64,000 nt of DNA from Prorocentrum cordatum. Its lineage: Eukaryota > Sar > Dinophyceae > Prorocentrales > Prorocentraceae. The position numbers and the translations under genes are program-made. This document shows positions 52,468 through 61,326 of this stretch, piece by piece. Position 1 is the stretch's first letter; each line of letters begins with the position of its first letter. The DNA is taken from NCBI GenBank assembly GCA_963575745.1, contig CAUYUJ010014625.1, positions 211,501-275,500 of the forward strand, read 5' to 3'. The notes beneath the pieces were generated by a model. That model did no database searches. It saw only the letters and a program-made list of their open reading frames with translations, and had not been told where the DNA came from.

Positions 52468-53041
52468 CCTCCTCCTCCTCCTCCTCCTCCTCCTCCTCCT
52501 CCTCCTCCTCCTCCTCCTCCTCCTCCTCCTCCTCCTCCTCTCCTCCTCCTCCCCTCCTCCTCCTCCCCCTCCTCCTCCTCCTCCTCCTCCTCCTCCTCCT
52601 CCTCCTCCTCCTCCTCCTCCTCCTCCTCCGGGTCCACTCGCCGAGCGGGCGCCGCTCGGCGCCGAGCTCCCTTCCTCCGACGGCGCGCCGGGGGGTTGGG
52701 GGGGCGGAGGGGCGGGCCTCCGCAGGCGGCTCGGAGGCCCCGCCCGGCCTCTGCGCGGGCCTGCCCGCCCTGAAAGTCTCCCCCTGTGCGCGCCAACGGC
52801 CCAGGACTGCGGGCGAATCCATTCTGGAAGGCGCCACTGAAAAGCGCCATCCATCCCAGAGATCCAACGCAATCAAAAAAATCAAGACGGATTTTTTTGT
52901 TTGCAAATTTCGGCCCCCAGGGGCCCTCGCTGGGCCTTGGGACCGTCAAAAACCGACTCAGGATGAAAAACCGGTCCTGGGGAATGGGTCGAGACTTCCG
53001 GGCACCCCGTCTTGAAAAAATCACGACATCGGATCTACGGG
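52468..53041 (+). repeat. Left arm of an inverted duplication
   Basis: TCC tract (52468-52630), GC-rich block and a family A element, in the exact reverse order and orientation of 54489-54990. Near 52835, GGCGCCACTGAAAAGCGCCA matches the complement at 54680. Confidence 0.85.
52855..53041 (-). mobile_element. TIR element, family A (copy 7)
   Basis: CCCAGAGATCCAACGCAATC at left, ACATCGGATCTACGGG at right (one change in the TIR). Confidence 0.85.
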
Positions 53042-53164
53042 ATTGAAAACGCACCCTTGGCTACCGGCCCGCTTACCAACGCCCCGTTTGCAGTGGCGTG
53101 AGCAGTCGTCGGCGGCCGCGGGGCAGGCATCGGACAGGGCAGCCCGGCTCAGGCGCGGCCCCGC

Positions 53165-53169
<5 letters not shown>

Positions 53170-53198
<29 letters not shown>
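53170..53198 (+). repeat. Poly(C) run of 29
   Basis: Uninterrupted C run between CTGTG and GAAGAAG. Confidence 0.95.
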
Positions 53199-53242
53199 GA
53201 AGAAGAAAGAAGCCACAGCATGCACATATACCTCCTCAGTTC

Positions 53243-53345
53243 TGCACGGATTTCTTGGACTGGCGTTGGGTCCCCTGGCGGCGCCTCTCGGCGCCGCACC
53301 TGGTGCGCACGGTGCCGATTCAAGAATTCGGCGCGGAGTTCTGAA
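53243..53345 (+). mobile_element. TIR element, family N (copy 3)
   Basis: GATTTCTTGGACTGGCGTTG at left, CGATTCAAGAATTCGG at right; CCTGGCGGCGCCTCTCGGCG inside. Confidence 0.6.
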
Positions 53346-53356
53346 TGTTTGTGGTC

Positions 53357-53575
53357 GTTCCCCAATCAGTGCTTGCACTGAAGGGGTCCTAGCGGATATT
53401 GGGAGATTTGGCGAAAGCTTCCCGCCGATTTTGGTGGCCGGCTGACTTCAGGGTTCCCAGGTTCCTGGTTGTTGCATTCGGGGCCGATTCCGGTGGGTTC
53501 CGGGTTCCTGGGGTCCCGTCTTCTCGGTCGATCCCCTAATCGATCTTCTTATCGACCCCATTTAAAACCATCCAA
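53357..53575 (+). repeat. Dispersed repeat family O (copy 2)
   Basis: CCCCAATCAGTGCTTGCACT, CGCCGATTTTGGTGGCCGGC and GGGTTCCGGGTTCCTGG, ending in ATCGATCTTCTTATCGACCC. Confidence 0.75.
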
Positions 53576-54082
53576 AGATTGTGGTCTTTCCCGTGCCGAC
53601 TGCGGGGGGGAACAACAAAAATGTGGTCTTCCCTGGTGTAATTTATATCCATACCCAGTGCGTCTTGGACTTTCTTAGAAGGGCGCCACAAAGGCCAGGG
53701 CGAACTGGAGATGGAGAAAGATCCAACCTCTCGAGGGCAAATGTATCCATATCCGGTGCACCTCGGGTTTATTCTGAGGGCCAAGCCCCAGGAGACCAGG
53801 ACACAGATACACCAGGACACCGAAAGCCAAGGAAACGACACCTTTTCCTGCAAAGTCACATGTTTCAGCACCCGCGCATTTTTTGCTTGCTGCACTGCAG
53901 GATTCGGGTGTGCGTCCGTGTCTGGGGGGTCTTGCAGGCTTTCAGGGCTTGTGTCCGGGTTTACCTTGGAAGTGCTGAAGTGCAGTATTTTGTTCGTGCC
54001 GCCGTTTGGAAGCATTGTTGTTGTTGAGGGATGTTGGGTGTCCGGGCCTAGCGTGTCCGGGTCTACGGGGCCTTGAGGAAGG
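53576..54082. other. No gene recognised
   Basis: Open frames on both strands (159 codons minus at 53536-54015). A pair of similar 25-bp segments (ATCCATACCCAGTGCGTC near 53647 and ATCCATATCCGGTGCACC near 53745) suggests an old repeat. Confidence 0.35.
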
Positions 54083-54272
54083 TCGGGGGTGGCAAAGAGG
54101 GGGGTGATGACAGGGGGGGAATGGATATCATTGCGCGGGCCATGATATTTCCGCAGATTTCATGGCGCCTCTTCTTATTTCATTACGTCCCTGGCCCCCC
54201 CCCTTGGGCCGCGCACGTGCCGCCGGCCATGACTTGCGCCCCCCCCCCTCTTGGACGCCCCCCTCATGCCAG
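54083..54272 (+). mobile_element. TIR element, family L (copy 2)
   Basis: TCGGGGGTGGCAAAGAGGGG at left; the right end CCCCCTCTTGGACGCCCCCC is decayed. Interior TGGCGCCTCTTCTTATTTCA as in copies 1 and 3. Confidence 0.75.
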
Positions 54273-54488
54273 GAGGGAAGGAAGGACGTACACGTCCATG
54301 AATCCACGCTGCTTTCGAGAGTGCGCCGTGCGCGCATGTTCGTATCACGCGGCGGGCCTCGCGGATCGATGGGGGGCGCGTAGACGTCCTCTGTGGGCTC
54401 CCTCGCTCGGCCGCCCCCGAGAAGGGGGCCATGGAACTCCATGCTGCAGCGGCTGTGGCCAGAAGCACTGCCCGCGAGGGTCCCCCCC

Positions 54489-54671
54489 CCCAGAGATCCG
54501 ACGTCGTGATTTTTTCAAGACGGGGTGCCCGGAAATCTCGACCCATCCCCCAGGACCGGCCTTCCATCCCGAGCCGTTTTTTGACGGCCCCGAGGCCCGG
54601 CGAGGGCCCCGGGGGCCGAGATCTGCGAAAAAAATCCGTCTTGATTTTTTTGACTCCGTTGGATCTCTGGG
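54489..54671 (+). mobile_element. TIR element, family A (copy 8)
   Basis: CCCAGAGATCCGACGTCGTG at left, CGTTGGATCTCTGGG at right. Duplicated together with its flank as part of the inverted duplication. Confidence 0.85.
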
Positions 54672-54990
54672 ATGGATGGCGCTTTTCAGTGGCGCTCTCC
54701 AGAATTGATTCGCCCGCAGTCCTGGGCCGCTGGCGCGCACAGAGGGAGACTTTCAGGGCGGGCAGGCCCGCGCAGAGGACGGGCGGGGCCCTCCGAGCCG
54801 CCTGCGGAGGCCCCGCCCCCCCCACCCCGGCGCGCCGTCGGAGGAAGGGAGCTCGGCGCCGAGCGGCGCCCGCTCGGCGAGTGGACCCGGAGGAGGAGGA
54901 GGAGGAGGAGGAGGAGGAGGAGGAGGAGGAGGAGGAGGAGGAGGAGGAGGAGGAGGAGGAGGGGGAGGAGGAGGAGGAGGAGGAGGAGCC
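54489..54990 (-). repeat. Right arm of an inverted duplication
   Basis: Family A element, GC-rich block with GGGAGCTCGGCGCCGAGCGG, then a GGA tract (54890-54988); mirrors 52468-53041. Confidence 0.85.
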
Positions 54991-55137
54991 CCGGCCTCCC
55001 GGCCTCGCGAGGCCCCTCGCGAGCCGCGGGGGGCTGGCGCCCACGGCCGCCGCCGTGGGGCTGCCCCCGGAGGCGTGAGGCCGCGGGGGGCACGGCTTCA
55101 AAGCGGTCGTTCCCAGCCGTCCTTGGCTCGAGTCACG

Positions 55138-55190
55138 CCCAGAGATCCCAACGCATGGACCCCCAAAAATATATCAGATTTCGTAATGGA
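55138..55190 (-). mobile_element. Family A fragment (copy 9)
   Basis: CCCAGAGATCCCAACGCATG then GACCCCCAAAAATATA; the rest of the element is missing. Preceded by GTTCCCAGCCGTCCTTGGCT, also found at 55289. Confidence 0.6.
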
Positions 55191-55312
55191 TGGGAGGGGG
55201 TCTGGACCCTCCAAGACAAGCCATTTCAGACCTCCCCCGTGGGAGAACCCTCCAAAACATCGTCCCCAGACACCCCCAGGCCCGGTCGTTCCCAGCCGTC
55301 CTTGGCTCAAGT

Positions 55313-55507
55313 TCGGGAGCGGAAAAGAGGGGGGTGATGACTAGGGGGGGTGGATATCATGGCGTGGGCCACGATATTTCCCCAGATCTCATGGCGCCTC
55401 TTCTTGTTTCATTACGTCCCTGCCCCCCCCGCTGCGGCCGCGCACATGCCGCGGGTCATGATTTGCACCCCCCCCCTCTTGGACACCCCCCTTTTGGCCG
55501 CTCCCGA
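55313..55507 (+). mobile_element. TIR element, family L (copy 3)
   Basis: TCGGGAGCGGAAAAGAGGGG at left, CCCCTTTTGGCCGCTCCCGA at right. It splits a segment (CTTGGCTCAAGT...AAGCCCAGAG) that is continuous at 55.12 kb. 195 bp. Confidence 0.85.
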
Positions 55508-55524
55508 TTTTTAGTTCAAGTCAA

Positions 55525-55565
55525 GCCCAGAGATCCGACGCATTGACCCCCCAAAAATAGATTCT
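55525..55565 (-). mobile_element. Family A fragment (copy 10)
   Basis: CCCAGAGATCCGACGCATTG then ACCCCCCAAAAATAG, parallel to the fragment at 55.14 kb. Confidence 0.6.
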
Positions 55566-55696
55566 GCGAGTTTGCAAGCTGACACTCGAGAGCGCTCTCT
55601 CCTCGTAAATCAGAGCACTGCTCTGCGTGTTACAAGGGCTCTACGAGGGTCCCCGCGGTAACCTGGTTGACGGTTTTCCGCCGACACCCAGTCAAG

Positions 55697-55882
55697 CCCA
55701 GAGATCCAACGCATTGAAAATGTCAAGACGGAGGTGTTTCGCAGACTTCGGCCCTCAGGGGCCCTCGCCGGGCCTCGGGGCCGTCAACAAAACGACTCAG
55801 GATGAAAGGCCGGTCCTGGGGCGAAGAGGTCGAGACTTCTGGGGACCCCGCATCGAAAAAATCACGACGTCGGATCTCTGGG
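55697..55882 (-). mobile_element. TIR element, family A (copy 11)
   Basis: CCCAGAGATCCAACGCATTG at left, ACGTCGGATCTCTGGG at right; full length, 186 bp. Confidence 0.85.
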
Positions 55883-55909
55883 AGCACACCGACAAGGGGC
55901 GTTATTTTT

Positions 55910-56160
55910 TACGTGACCCAAAAGGGGGCCAGCTGAAAGGGGGTGGTGCAACATATTTGGGGTAGTTGTGTTGCAGATGTGTTGCGCCGGAGAGTTGTCT
56001 TGCATTGTATTGCAGGTAGTGCGTTGCGCGCTAGAATCCAGCAACAGACTCGCGCCCCAGAATGTCTTGCACGCCCCACACGTGTTGCAACCCCACGAAT
56101 CTATTGCGCCAAATCTATGGCACCACCCCCTCGTCGCTGGACCCCCTGACGTCGTGACCC
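55910..56160 (+). mobile_element. TIR element, family M (copy 2)
   Basis: CGTGACCCAAAAGGGGGCCA at left; GCTGGACCCCCTGACGTCGT at right. Interior GTTGCAGATGTGTTGCGCCG and CACACGTGTTGCAACCCCAC as in copy 1, more diverged. Confidence 0.75.
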
Positions 56161-56314
56161 TTGCCCCAGCGTGAGCCTCGACGTCGTGACTCTTGCCCCA
56201 GGCTCTTGTCCTGGGTCAACCCGATGAAGAGCTCGCCCTGAAGGGGCCTTTCGTGCGCACCAGCTGAAGCCGACGGACGGCACAGTCGACCCGCACAGCG
56301 AGGATGGGCAACCT

Positions 56315-56445
56315 CTTGGCATCGCTCGGACGTGTACATTTTGCCTTCGGCGACGACCATCGAGGAGTATCCTTGATCATTTGGCGAAAAAACCACGCAC
56401 GAAACCGAACAAAGCACAGGGAACGGACGTCCGAGCGATGGCCAG
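56315..56445 (+). mobile_element. TIR element, family C (copy 6)
   Basis: CTTGGCATCGCTCGGACGTG at left, ACGTCCGAGCGATGGCCAG at right. 131 bp. Confidence 0.85.
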
Positions 56446-56679
56446 GCCTACCCAAGGTTGCCCCCTGCATCCTGAGCGACCCCTCGGCCCGTCCCGAGCG
56501 GCTCTCGCTGGCCAACCTCGGTCGAGAGACTACGACGTGGCCCTCCAAGGCCCTTGCATCCCTATGATACGGGCTGTCTGTATGTGTTCCTGCTCGCTCC
56601 CGCCGCACCGTCAGGCATCGATGGCTTGGATACAGCCTTTACCCTTCTCTTCTCACCGTCCTGCGTACAGGGAAGGCGC

Positions 56680-57540
56680 TCCACGGCCGGCGTGGTTACG
56701 CTGGGCGATGCCTTCCGACGGTCCCTCCTCATGTTATAGTGCGCTCAATGTTTCGGGTTCGGCAGTGCTCGCTTCGAAATGGCAGTGCCCACGGCTGTTC
56801 TTTCTCCTGGGTGACTGTATGACAGAAGTTTGCACTAGGGGCCCCGCACAATGGTTTTTTTGCCCAAACCAGTGCTTCGCACGGCCGGAGCGATGCGTTT
56901 CGCATGTTTGAGGCAGTATCCCCAAAGCGTAGTTCACGCCAGAGTTGAATGTTATTCCTTCCTCTTGGGACAACATTATGGGTTGGCTTTTGCGGTGCGG
57001 TGATCTTTGCAAAACGGAGTTGCACCTTTCTCGCAACCATCTTTCTGTCACCGCATTCTTTGTAATATACCGTGTGAGTCCCGCCCATCTATCTGGGAAA
57101 CTCCTCTTGCCCACCCAGCATCCATGTGACATCCCGCTTGTTGGCAGGGTTCCACATGGGGACTTGTTCGGCACCAGCCAGACGCTCACCACACTCGTCG
57201 GGAGATGCATTGCTGATTGGTATGTAAGGCATGGTCAAGCTGTTGAGAATTGACGTGTTTCTGTGTTTGCGTTTCGACCTAGCCCAACAAGAGTTTCAGC
57301 ACCACGGTCACGCCACAGCGAGGCACGTGGAACGTGGCATATGCGTGCGCTCAGGCTACCCACAGCTGCTGGTCCATCATGTTTGTCAGGCTCAGCCGGT
57401 CACATGTGATATTTCTCTGAGAAGCAGGGAGATGATTGGAGAGCATGCGCTGCATGTGTGCATGGTTGACCTTCACTTGTGCCAGCCCGTGGTGCATTTT
57501 CAGTGTGCGGTGCGCGGCCATGCCCCCCCTTTGAAAAAAC
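56680..57540 (-). pseudogene. Possible decayed coding region, unassigned
   Basis: On the minus strand one frame reads almost continuously from about 57240 to 56729 (PYIPISNASPDECGERLAGA, VPMWNPANKRDVTWMLGGQ, a stop, then GGTHTVYYKECGDRKMVARK) with protein-like composition. A second frame at 57351-57530 reads MAAHRTLKMHHGLAQVKVNH. I do not recognise either; it could be a dead gene or element. Confidence 0.3.
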
Positions 57541-57821
57541 GCAGAAGGCGTGTTCCACGTTTGGCCCCATCGGCCTCCATTTCTAGACGCGAGCATGCAC
57601 GGTCTGCAGCGCCTCGCTCGTCGCGTCCCTCTTCCTTCGGGAGCCCTGAGACGGGGGTCAATGCAGAAGATCCCCGATTCCTGCTTCCTCGGGACAAGTT
57701 CTGTGCTCAGACTCCGGGCCTGAGAAGTGCTGCAGTCCTGCGTGCGCGTCCCGCCTGACCAGCCCTGCTCGGTTGCCCACGGTGCGCTTCTCTGGAGCGA
57801 TTCTGGCAACGGGTTTCTCCT

Positions 57822-57950
57822 CTTCCTCCTCCTCCTCCTCCTCCTCCTCCTTCTCCTCCTCCTCCACCTCCCTCCACCTCCCTCCTCCTCCTCCTCCTCT
57901 TCCTCCTCCCCCCCCTCCTCCTCCTCCTCCTCCTCCTCCTCCTCCCTGTG
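57822..57950 (+). repeat. (TCC)n tract
   Basis: About 128 bp of TCC. Confidence 0.95.
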
Positions 57951-58105
57951 AGCCCGCATAGATGCGCAAACTTTTTGCCAGGTGGGTGAGAGAGGCGCGG
58001 CGCGCGCAGCGTGCATCCGTCCGAGCCGAAGCCACGTGCCACTATCGGTGGCGGCGCCGTGATTTATTTGCAGCCGAAGCCTAGCCGATCAACAGGGCGA
58101 TCACT

Positions 58106-58265
58106 CTCAGGAGGGGAAGAAACACACAGACACAATTAATCGTCGACCCCCCCGAAAAAAATTGAAAATATGGGAAGTGGGGGGGGAAGACAAAATCCCC
58201 GAAAATATTGGAAAATATGTGACACTTTTTATTTGTGTGTATTTACGTGTGTCCTGGGGCCCTTT
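58106..58265 (+). repeat. Dispersed repeat family E (copy 4)
   Basis: ACACAGACACAATTAATCG, GGGAAGTGGGGGGGGAAGAC and TTACGTGTGTCCTGGGGCCC. Confidence 0.7.
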
Positions 58266-58279
58266 TACACTCTGGGAGT

Positions 58280-58446
58280 CAGAGGAGGAAAAGCTACCCT
58301 CCACCCTCCCGTCGTCCCCCCTTTTCTGGGCCTCCTGGGCCTCCGTCGCCGCCTCCACTGGATTCGGCTCGAAGTCCTGGTGCGAAGGCACCCCAGGAGT
58401 GGTCCAGGGAGTGGCGGCATCTGCACACTCTAGTGTCCCCAGGGAT
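58280..58446 (+). repeat. Dispersed repeat family S (copy 3)
   Basis: GAGGAAAAGCTACCCTCCAC, CTCCACTGGATTCGGCTCGA and TGTCCCCAGGG, in family order. Confidence 0.65.
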
Positions 58447-58559
58447 TGTTCAGCCTGAGCCCCTCGTCCACTGCGGTGGGCATGGAGGTATCCGCCACCC
58501 ATTGGCCGACAAGTCGCGTCGATGGCCGCTGGAACACGGCTGGATACCGTACCTGAAGG

Positions 58560-58796
58560 CCCTGCGTAGTTAGTAACAGTTAGCGGAACTTCTAATTGTT
58601 ATTAACGGAGTTATAACTAGTTAGGTTTGGCCAGTTTGAAGCTGTTTTGTTTTAATGTTTATGTTATGTTTTTGCATCTCATGTAGTTGGAAATTGGGGC
58701 ATCATGATTGGGCGTTTCGTCGATTTGGATCTGCTCAGGGGCCTTCAGATTTTTTTATCGTCCTGGGGCAAACGCGACGGTCCGCAGCGCATCATG
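58560..58796 (-). other. AT-rich region 3' of the transposase-like gene
   Basis: TAGTTAGTAACAGTTAG and related AT-rich sequence contrasts with the GC-rich surroundings and may be the 3' untranslated region of the minus-strand gene. Confidence 0.35.
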
Positions 58797-60885
58797 TTAG
58801 CAACATCGCGATTTGTATTCTACTGGCCAAATGCACGTGATGTCGTTCTCTATTTTCCTGTAAATCACAAGAGCTTTCAGCGAGGTCAGAGGCATCAGAA
58901 CAGGGTCTGTATCATCTAAAAAGATGTGTCTGGAAAAACCTTCAGCGGCGTTCCCATGCTTAGTTGCAAGCTGCTGGACAAGCACCTGCGACTCGCCATC
59001 GTCGCATTTCACGTGAAACCACACTTGCATTGCTGCATGCATCCCGCCCGACCCCAGAAGTACGATATCACCGCGCTTGGTGCGGCCGGAATCTGTCATG
59101 GCTTCGATGCTGGAGACGGCTGTCTGCGTCCCAGGGCACATGCGTTTCAACGCATTCAGCAGCTTTTGTGTTGCTTTCGTTGGGTCGACTAAGCCAGGTG
59201 AAACACGCATGGTCTTTAAATCGTGCGCGTGATGCGCAGTGAGTTGGACCATGAGAGCCTTCTCTGGCCCCTTCTTGCACATGTGGTCTTTGGCGAAACG
59301 TTTTACGTTTTTGTGCTTGCGTTCCTGGACAAAGCAACTGAGCGACCCATGTTTTTTTCAAACATTTCTGGCAAATGTGTTGCCATATGGTGCTTATACA
59401 CCCAATAGCTTTCACCATATGCGTCCTGATGGCACCGAAGATGTTTCACTATCGCTGACTCTATCTGCGCGGTCGTGACTGGAAGCCGCCGCGCCGCCGT
59501 GATGATTATGTCAACGGCATCTTGCAATGCCAGCATACTTGCGATCTGGGGGGCCACTTGATCCGATGAAGGATGCATGGCAATTACTTGCCGAATATAC
59601 CTGCACAAAACAGGCAACGCAGAGATCTCTTCTGAGGCACTTGCTTGGAGCTCACCAGTCTCCCATACAGTTGCGGCTGAGTGGTGTTTACTCGGCCACG
59701 TCCACTTCGTGAAATACTCATGCAACTCCATTGCATCACACAAACACTTGAACTGCGCATGCCCTAAAAGTGCTTTTACTTCTCTGTCGAATATACCAGA
59801 CACAAAATAAATATGCATCCAGTCAAAGCAAATGAATGACGCAGGGAGATATCGCAAACCTGGGTCCAGCGCTATGTGTTCGGGGTGGAAGTTCCATCCT
59901 TTGTGCTGTGTGATGGTCGTGTACTGCCCCTCTGAAAACTCCCCCCGCTGATATTTATCCCAATCGGGTCGAAGTCGTTCCAGGATCGCGATGATTGTCG
60001 CGTCATCGTTTCTGCGTGTCTTTGACGCATCCAAGCACGCGTCTGTCACAAAGAAACCAGATACATCATATGTCAAATAATCAAACTTTCTATTCAAGAC
60101 GTTGCGACATAACGCACAGGGTTTGGAACCAGCGTGCCCTTTGTTCATGTGTAGTTCCCGCAATGCCTCTTCGTCCCCTATGACGCACGACAGCTTCGCG
60201 ACGATCGTCGCGCGCGACGTTGCGTCGCCGTTCTCTGACACGTCTAATGTAACACCGCTCGTCTCAAAATTGAAACCGCCAGCAGAATTTTTTTTAAAAA
60301 AACTTCTTTGAGGGTCATCTTGATGCACTGCCCGATGCCACCTGGGATGCTTTTTATTTTTGCGCACCGCGCAGTGCTAAGCGTGAACCACGCATCTTCG
60401 TTACCCAAGGACTCGTCGAACTCAGCGAACGACCAGTAAACAGCATCACCCCCCCGATAATCTTTCCCCTTCGCCAGGGGGTCTCGCGGTGAAATACCAT
60501 CGAAATATAAAATGATGTGCCACGGCGACGCCAAGCTGCATGGGTGCTCCTGAAGTGAGCGGCGAAACATCTCCCTGACTGGAGCGCTAGCCTTGCAGCA
60601 GGAATACAAAAATGGCCCAGGACAGCACACCCAGTTCTCGAAAGTTCTACCACTGACTAAAGGCGTGTCTATGCAACGCAAGACGTTCCCATATGCGTTC
60701 GACTCTTTGGCAATGATGTTTTCGTTTGCCCTGTATTGTGAGCTCCGTGAAATATTGTCGGGCAACCCATGGTCTCGCACATATTTTAGGACACCCGACA
60801 GAGCACGCTGTGACAGGTATGAGCCCCTGTGGAGCTCCACCAGCGCCTCATCCGCCTTGCGTTTCCTGGCGGCGGACGCGGCCAT
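58797..60885 (-). CDS. Transposase-like multicopy protein, intronless, two homopolymer frameshifts
   Basis: Reading from ATG at 60885 (MAASAARKRKADEALVELHR) gives one protein of about 696 residues in three frame segments: 60885-60295, 60290-59358 and 59352-58797. Both shifts fall in homopolymers (T8A7 at 60288-60302; T7 at 59352-59358), so sequencing or assembly error is as likely as true decay. Landmarks: IILYFDGISP (Asp about 129), PCALC (Cys pair about 257), SFICFDWMHIYFVSGIF (Asp about 355) and VQERKHKNVKRFAKD (Glu about 521). I recall this arrangement from a large uncharacterised dinoflagellate family. The D-D-E spacing would suit a DDE transposase, but that is inference. A relict spliced leader touches the start codon (60888-60908). 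The neighbouring minus-strand gene has the same feature. Confidence 0.6.
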
Positions 60886-60887
60886 GG

Positions 60888-60908
60888 TTTCAGCCCAAAT
60901 GGCTACAG
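60888..60908 (-). other. Relict spliced leader at the 5' end of the transposase-like gene
   Basis: Minus strand CTGTAGCCATTTGGGCTGAA matches the 21-nt dinoflagellate leader (core TAGCCATTTTGGCTC) at 17 positions and ends two bases before ATG. It implies that this copy derives from trans-spliced mRNA. Confidence 0.7.
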
Positions 60909-61326
60909 ACTCGATAACGATGCCAATGCGCATCATAGGATGCATGCGTCGCGTTATGGTAGGGGCACGCTGCATGATGCATCTGAATGCAGCGAGGCGA
61001 TAGATCACAACAGAAGTGCACGTTGCATACCGATGCATATGGCATGATACGACGTCGCATCAGAATGACATGTAGGTGCATAGTGATGCATACGAAGTGC
61101 GACGGTAGCTCGCAAGAGAAAGGAGTGTTGCATATTGATGCATGCGACTTGCGATGAAAAGATCGCAACAGACTTGTGTTTTAGACATCATGGTGCAACG
61201 TCATACAAGCAAGAGAGAGTTCGTCGATGTGGCGCCGCCCACCGCCGCGCTGCAGCTGCGATGCGAGCTCCCAGCCCTGTTGGTCCTCAACAGCCCCCTG
61301 GCCCTCCCCCTCCCCGCGTCGAGCAC

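Noticed and set aside
55295-55312. Spliced-leader-like CTTGGCTCAAG at 55.3 kb, and CTTGGCTCGAG at 55.12 kb
   Set aside because: Only the 3' ten bases match without a gap; it belongs to a local duplicated segment and no gene follows.
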